Source: Hippophae tibetana (Eukaryota; Streptophyta; Magnoliopsida; Rosales; Elaeagnaceae). Taken from it: 64,000 nucleotides of DNA. The notes below the pieces were generated by a model. The model had not been told where the DNA came from. It ran no database searches and saw only the letters and a program-made list of their open reading frames with translations. The stretch is taken from positions 27,344,001-27,408,000 of the forward strand of contig CM072806.1 in NCBI GenBank assembly GCA_037013495.1. The letters are read 5' to 3'. Both the position numbers and the translations under genes were made by a program. This document shows positions 58,392 through 64,000 of this stretch, piece by piece (the stretch's first letter is position 1; each line of letters starts with the position of its first letter).

Positions 58392-59766
58392 AACATGTAT
58401 TAGTTGCATATTTCTTCATTCTGTTATTTTGTTTTGATAGGTGCAAATCGGAGGAGGTAAAATGATTTTGGATTTCAATCTCACAACTCAACTCATCATT
58501 CAGGGAAGTTTCTTTTAACACATCTCCTTTGTTATTTAATTTCCACACATTGGGGACAATGTGCATATTAAGTTTGGGGGTGTTGAGATTAAACTTATTG
58601 GAAATATTGCTTGATATTGTTGCTTGTCTAGCTTTGTTTGTTTGGTTGATCGAACATTAGAAGATATTTTGCGTTTAATGGTGATCTAATTTTTGTTATT
58701 TTATTTCTTCATTTTAAATAATACATAACTCCTTGAAAAATTTGAATATTGTCTAAGCGATGAATAATTTTTACGCATGTTTCATTTTTACAAGAATAAA
58801 TATTTATGAGCACTAGTCTTGATTTTTGAGTTGCTATGATAATTTAGAGAAGGTTTATGTGAGTAAGGAATTAGATTGATATTTGTGGTGTCACAGTTCT
58901 TAGAATTTGTTTGATTTTCTCTCGAGGCGAAATTATAGAAAACATTTAACCAAGAAAATGATTTAGGCCATCTTTGGATCGTTTGAGCCTTTCTATCTAC
59001 CTTCACATGTTTTATCCGTAGTATACCCCTTTTGAGCTTCAAAGTTTATATATATATTTTTATTTCATTTCAAAAGCCTACTTAAATATATATATATATA
59101 TATATGTGTGTATGTGTGTGTGTGTGTGTGTGTGCAGATATATCTATTTTTCTTATCTCACTAACATGTGACAATTGTTAATAAATATTTAATGATATAT
59201 CGGAAAAAAGAGGATACTAAAAAAAACAGAAAAGAAAAAAAATTGGTTATTGTATGTGATGTTAAGTCCCAAATTGGGAAGTATTTATTACGATGATAGA
59301 AGATATCTTGTTTCAATCCTAAAATCATGTGTTTAGGAAAAGTTTTGAACTAAATATTATCCTTTATCCTATCTTTACCTAAGCCATACATTACAAGCTT
59401 AATAAAGTACTATTGATTTTTGGTTGTGTTTGTCTATATTAGTGGAGAGAGAAATGAAAAATAAACTTATGAGATTTGTGATTTCATTAAAATCTGTTTG
59501 ATTTTATATTTGCATAAACTGATCCGGATTTCATGTGATGAAATATGAAAACACTACACACACACACACTAAAATTCATTGTGAAAATGTAATATATTTT
59601 TAAATTGTTTTTGATACTTAGATAGAATTCTTTTATTTCTTTGAGTTATGTAATTTGGAATGACTAAAAAGAAATATTTTGAAAATCACTATTTTAAATG
59701 CAGTTATCTTGGTTTTATTTCTTTCCTTTTGCACGAGGACTAGTAAAAACTTAAGTTTGGGGGTGT
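58392..59766 (+). other. Noncoding tail of the Athila-type element with an internal purine tract and 3' PPT
   Basis: No env-like frame is left. AAGTTTGGGGGTGTTGA occurs at about 58570-58586 and again (AAGTTTGGGGGTGTTGA) at 59753-59769, where it forms the PPT/LTR junction, so the element carries a second, internal PPT-like copy. A TA run (59086-59105) is followed by a TG run (to 59134). Confidence 0.8.
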
Positions 59767-61791
59767 TGATAACTCTATTTTATATAGTTATTTTCATCTA
59801 TTTTATTAATTATAAATGCTATGTTCTTGACATTTTTGGTTAATTTTAGTAAAATAAATTAATATTTACCTTTTATGTTTTAAGAAATACATTTATAATA
59901 AAATCAAATAATTTGAATCGAAACCATACTTAATTCCTAATTTATGTCCACAAATATAATTTCAAATAATAGAGTTCTTAATTACGATTTATAAAAGTCA
60001 AAAATATAATTTAAATTAAAATCGGGCTTAATGTTAATTATTAAAAGTTTAAAAATTTAATTTAAATTAGAAAAGGGTTTAACTGTAATTAAAGAAAGTT
60101 TAGAAATTAATTTGAATTAAATTTGTACGTCAAAATGAAATTAATAAAAAGTTGAATTTCTGTGCAGGAGAAGAGCCACTCACGACATTCACAACGCCCA
60201 ACACACACCGCTCGATCATCCCATCAACGGTCAAGATTGGGCGCGTTAAGTCCAGACGCAACCAAAGCGATTGGGCCAGAATTCTTGAAGCACGCATCTC
60301 GGCACACGTGGGGTCCACCTACCACGTAGACTGGCTTGTAGGGTGGAACCCACATGTCGGCTGCACAGAATTTCCCCAACGCACATCGCTCACCGTTGGA
60401 TCAGTTGAACGGTCCAGATTGAAGCGCGTGGAACCAAGCTGTCGCGCACCGAGCAGCTTGCCTATCATCCCATGCGACGCGGTTCATCCAAGCAGCGTGC
60501 ACCCTCGCGTTTCAATAACAAATAAGCAGCCACGTGTCTCCTAAATATTCCAGCCAATAACATGACGACATGTTGCATGTATTTGGTGAAATAAAAACAC
60601 AGAAACGACGCCCACTTCCAACCGTTAACACACTTCTAGCCATCTGTTCTCCATGCACCAGGCCTACCCACCCAATGAAAAGCTACCACGTGTCTCTTTA
60701 TTTCTCGTAGCCAATCACATGGCGACACGTGGCATGCATAAAAAGAAAAAAAAATTAGAAACGCGTAAAATGGTTTTCACACGTGTTGTTATTTTAATTC
60801 CCCTATGCATTTTTGTCCCCTACTGATAAAAAAAAGAATAATAATAAAAAAGAATAATTGGAAAGTGGGGATATATTTTGTACGCGAAATTGATTTTTTT
60901 TTTTCAATTTTCTTTTTTTCATTTTTAGCTCGAAATTGACGTTTTTGTGTTGTATTTTCTTAGGGAAATTATAGAGAAAGAAGACAATGAAGAAGAAGGA
61001 AAGGGAAGAAATTTATTTTTCATTGAGGTATCGTGAAAGAGTTTCTCCTAATTTTTTTTCTTTTAATTTTTGTTTCTCTGCAATGTTTTATTATTGTTGT
61101 GTTGTAATTTTAATTTCTGCTATGAACCAATTTATTTGTTCTAGGATTTCAGTGTAGCGTAAATTATGAAGCTTGATTTAATTATTTTTGAATGATTTAT
61201 GGAACTATTTTAAGTTGTTTATTTTATCTGTGTTTAATGCTTTTAATTATCGAAAGATTAATTAACTGATATGTGACACTTAAATAAACTTGAAAAATGC
61301 ATTTTTGTGTGTTGCTCGTGATAAAATAACGTATATACATAAGGGATAGAAATATTATTTTATTTTATGTGTAACTATTTGAGAACTCATAACTTAATAA
61401 ATCTGGTTGAATTTAATTCTCATAGGAATATAGTGAATCAGTTTAACTAGATGTGTCTGTATGGAGCTTGAAAGAGATATATGAATAAATTAGGAGTTCT
61501 TGGTTAACAACTTAAAACATGAGAACATAAATCAAGATAAAATAAAATACTCAAGTGGATTAATTTGTGTAAACTGCAATCCTAGAATTTTCATACAAAC
61601 TGTTAAAAAAATTATTAGTTAAGTAAAACTGCATCAAATTATTGATTGTTTGGATAAAATCAAGATTAAATAATTTTAGTAATTAACGAAAGTTGGTAAC
61701 AAATCTCTGTGAGAACGATATTTTACTTATCATATTATTACTTGTGACCATTTATACTTCCACGATTTTATGTTCTTAAAATGTGACAACA
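59767..61791 (+). repeat. 3' LTR of the Athila-type element
   Basis: 2025 bp, TGATAACTC...GTGACAACA. In the first 450 bp I count roughly 18 differences from the 5' LTR (about 4%, by eye). It lacks about 25 bp near 60645 and about 80 bp near 60933 relative to the 5' LTR. G-boxes: CACGTG near 60305, 60531, 60689, 60726 and 60782. An open frame of 130 codons (60152-60544) is an LTR by-product. Confidence 0.95.
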
Positions 61792-62340
61792 ATTCACAAG
61801 GCAAATACCTACAATCCAGGGTGGAGAAATCATCCTAATTACTTCTTGAGGCAAAAAAATCCTTCGTTTGCCTAGAACTTCGATCAATAGGCTAGAAATA
61901 CCACCAACAAGTTCCACAAAAGCCTTCCAACAACCTATCCTAAAGGATAATTGTTGCTTTCATTTATGTTAGCAAAGATAAGCAATCTAAAAACAATCAA
62001 AGCTTGGATTCGTTAGACGATAAACTAAGTCTCAAATGGGAGACAACCCATTATTATTTTTTATTTTTCTTTAATTTATTTTTATTTTTAAAGTTATAGT
62101 GGCTTTTATTTTTTTATTATTTTAATTATAATTATTTATTATTTAGTGTTTATTTTATTGCTTATTAGTATATTAGTTATAGCTATAATATTTTTTGTTA
62201 TTTTTATTTTATCTTGTTATAATTAATAATTACTTATATTTTAATTATTACTTAGTATTTTATTAGTTATAAAATTAATTTATTAAAAAAAATCTAAGAA
62301 GTGGCATGTCCATTTTCTAGCTGCATCAATAGGCTTTCAA
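61792..62340 (+). mobile_element. Fragments of another Athila/gypsy-type element flanking the insertion
   Basis: Right after the 3' LTR the plus strand reads YNPGWRNHPNYFLRQKNPS, the gag block that also occurs inside the intact element as [14 protein letters not shown]. Near 62025 TCAAATGGGAGACAACCCAT matches the post-pol line CTTGGGAGGCAACCCATG near 58345. Gag and post-pol words only 200 bp apart show an internally deleted element. The rest (62050-62300) is T/A-rich. Confidence 0.6.
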
Positions 62341-63390
62341 GATGAAAACGGGGGCTGAAGAATTCAACTTTGCGCTGTGGCATTAGCTTTAGTGCACCAT
62401 GGCCCTAGTGTTGCTAAACATTTGGTCTGGAATTATAATGGTTCACGTCGAGGCCCACGTTCAACTTTCTCACTAAAATGCCCAACCTTATGTGTTCTAA
62501 CCCATATTTTTTCACATTTTGTCTTCTTCTTCTCTCAAACTCTAATTTTTGTCTCCCCTCAAACACACCCAATCCTCTCAAATCACATATTCCTTCAAAC
62601 CTTCCAATTTATTCACAATATTCTTATTTCTATTTTTTTTCTAGCCATTCTTTGAGAGATTTCTCAAATCCCTATCAAGAATCTTCAAGTGTTCATCTTC
62701 TACAAAGGTTTTCTTTAAATTGTTATCTTTTTCACAACAACATATGTGACCAAAACTTTTAAAATAAATTCTTGGATTAATTTTTCTGATTTATGTGAAT
62801 TAATTCTATAATATTTTGATTAAAAGACTATTAAACCCTAATTGGTTTAATAGAGGGAAAGGAAAAGTTTTGGATTACTTTATAATATTTTTGTTTGAAT
62901 TTCTAAAATTTCTATGAACCCTTAAAATTTTAAGATTTTCTTGACTCAATGGCCCTTAAAATAAGTAGGAATGAAAAAGGAAAGGACAAATAGGTCCTTA
63001 TAGACTAAAATAGAGCTATGTTTGCTAGTGTAGAGGCCAAAATTAGGTTTGATAAGGTCGTCGAAATCAATAAGAACTTTATTGTAGAAAGGGGATTAGA
63101 TTTTGAGATTAGATAGGATTTTCATTTTGAGGGGATAACAAATGTTTCAGTAGTACTAGGATTGAGATGGTTTGTAAAAGAACATGAAGCTACTATTAAG
63201 TTAATCATAAGGAAATTTTATACTAATGTTCTTGATGCTATTGATAATAGGGTTGTAAGGACTATGAGTGTTGGCTATTTTCGTGGACAAAATATTTATC
63301 TGTAAATTTTTTTAGGTCTGCTATCAAGTTTATCAAGAAAAACCAAACAAATGCTCGAGCTCTAAATAATTGTACTTCAGGTATATCTTT
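62341..63390 (+). pseudogene. Gypsy-type leader and gag-like (plant transposon protein domain) fragment
   Basis: A pyrimidine-rich leader (62480-62720) precedes ATGGCCCTTAAAATAAGTAG at 62949. With a few stops the frame gives MFASVEAKIRFDKVVEINKN, FIVERGLDFEIR, GLRWFVKEHEATIKLIIRKF and YTNVLDAIDNRVVRTMSVGY. This follows the 'putative plant transposon protein' pattern (RF...ERG...W...V.EFYAN...VRG) used in the N-terminal region of some gypsy polyproteins. It is broken by stops and ends near 63390. Confidence 0.55.
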
Positions 63391-64000
63391 GATAACTATG
63401 ACACATAGGATTACATTTATGCATTTAATAGCATATGCTTATAAATATAAAATTATTTTTAGTGCTAAAATATGGAATAAGATATGCTAAAATATTAGAT
63501 AAGATATACTCTAAATTATAGCTGGAATCTTTAGCATAAAAGATAGCATAAAATCTATTTTAAAAGAAATCTACTTTAAATAGGAGTTATCTTAATGAAT
63601 GAGTATTATTAATCCTATTTGTAATAGAAAAGATATTTATCAATTACATAAGATTAAGATTTTTAATTTTTCCTATAAATAAAACTCATTTATCATTTTT
63701 TCAATTAACCACACAAGAGCATTATTTTATTCTTCTTAATTTCTCTCTTTTGTTTTACAAATATAATATCATAATTCTTTAGGCTTTTTTATTTAGTTAA
63801 TCTATCAAATATTGGTGGTTATGTTTGATTGATTAATAAGCCTAATTATTTTATGATATATTGATAATATGTTCTTATGGCTACTTCTTTATTTTTGTTC
63901 TTAAATTGTTAGATCAAATAATTGTTTTTGTCATATCATAGTTATTTGATTTGATTATTAATCTTTAAAGAAGTTATTTTCATTGAACTTATGCTTGATC
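63391..64000 (+). repeat. Possible LTR, truncated by the window end
   Basis: It starts TGATAACTATGACACATAGG, has CCTATAAATAAAACTC (TATA-like, 63673-63688) and then a pyrimidine-rich leader-like part. The copy ends the gag-like fragment abruptly, as an inserted LTR would. No second copy is in the window, so the identity is unproven. Confidence 0.35.

Larger units (their letters stand above)
50614..61791 (+). mobile_element. Full-length Athila-type Ty3/gypsy retrotransposon
   Basis: 11.2 kb: 5' LTR 50614-52741, primer site 52748-52766, gag-pol frame 52950-58391, 1.4-kb noncoding tail, purine tract 59752-59766, 3' LTR 59767-61791. Both LTRs begin TGATAACT and end GTGACAACA. Flanks read ATTCC (50609-50613) and ATTCA (61792-61796), a 5-bp target duplication with one change. 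The primer site TGGTGCCGTTGCCGAGGATT fits tRNA-Asp, as in Athila/Tat elements. No env-like ORF and no chromodomain are present. All pol domains are recognisable, but four stops make the copy unable to make a full polyprotein. Confidence 0.95.

Noticed and set aside
60152..60544. 130-codon frame
   Set aside because: Lies in the Athila 3' LTR and is broken in the matching part of the 5' LTR.
50614..61791. Possibility of an endogenous pararetrovirus or an env-bearing retrovirus-like element
   Set aside because: LTRs, a tRNA-Asp primer site, integrase and target duplication identify a Ty3/gypsy LTR retrotransposon; no movement protein, coat or env-like frame was found.
1..64000. tRNA, rRNA, snoRNA and miRNA genes
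   Set aside because: None recognised by eye. Short or structured RNAs could be missed; tRNAscan and Infernal runs would decide.

Overview
The window is nuclear DNA of a dicot-like flowering plant. It is AT-rich, its genes have many introns, and it is crowded with plant LTR retrotransposons (Ty3/gypsy Athila and chromovirus types, Ty1/copia), L1-type LINEs, MITE-like elements and dinucleotide repeats. The species cannot be named from sequence alone. I found no prokaryotic, organellar, CRISPR, rRNA or tRNA feature.

Gene-bearing left part (about 1-24,100). The first coding exon of a BABAM1/MERIT40-like protein (minus strand, 967-1227) lies head-to-head, across 222 bp, with a PITH-domain protein gene (plus strand, 1450-12328). 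I assembled nine PITH exons by hand; they give an uninterrupted 204-residue protein. Its first three introns total about 9.2 kb and hold an antisense LINE, a MITE-like element, a 43-bp tandem triplication, a copia-like relic and a TRIM-like element. A second complete gene, a plastid-type ferrochelatase (20996-24052, nine exons, 493 residues), follows. Between them are an antisense 5'-truncated Ty1/copia element and a piece of an old LTR.

Retrotransposon-rich right part (about 25,200-64,000). A chromodomain Ty3/gypsy element (25205-30128) keeps both LTRs and a 4-bp target duplication but has lost its reverse transcriptase. Next is a 2.4-kb direct duplication (30941-33366 and 34918-37406) whose copies flank an antisense solo-LTR-like block. 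Two related, badly decayed Sirevirus-like gag regions follow (about 37.9-40.1 kb and 43.9-45.6 kb). A full-length Athila-type element (50614-61791) has 2.1-kb LTRs, a tRNA-Asp-type primer site and one long gag-pol frame broken by four stops; it sits in the debris of a related element.

The host genes are not an operon-like system. The two divergent genes may share a promoter, and both belong to families linked to ubiquitin/proteasome biology. No convincing new biological system was found. The most checkable unusual points are the divergent pair, the repeat-swollen PITH introns, the heat-shock-element array in the chromovirus LTR, the G-box arrays in the Athila-type LTRs, the duplication around the solo LTR, and the MITE carrying 31-bp internal repeats.
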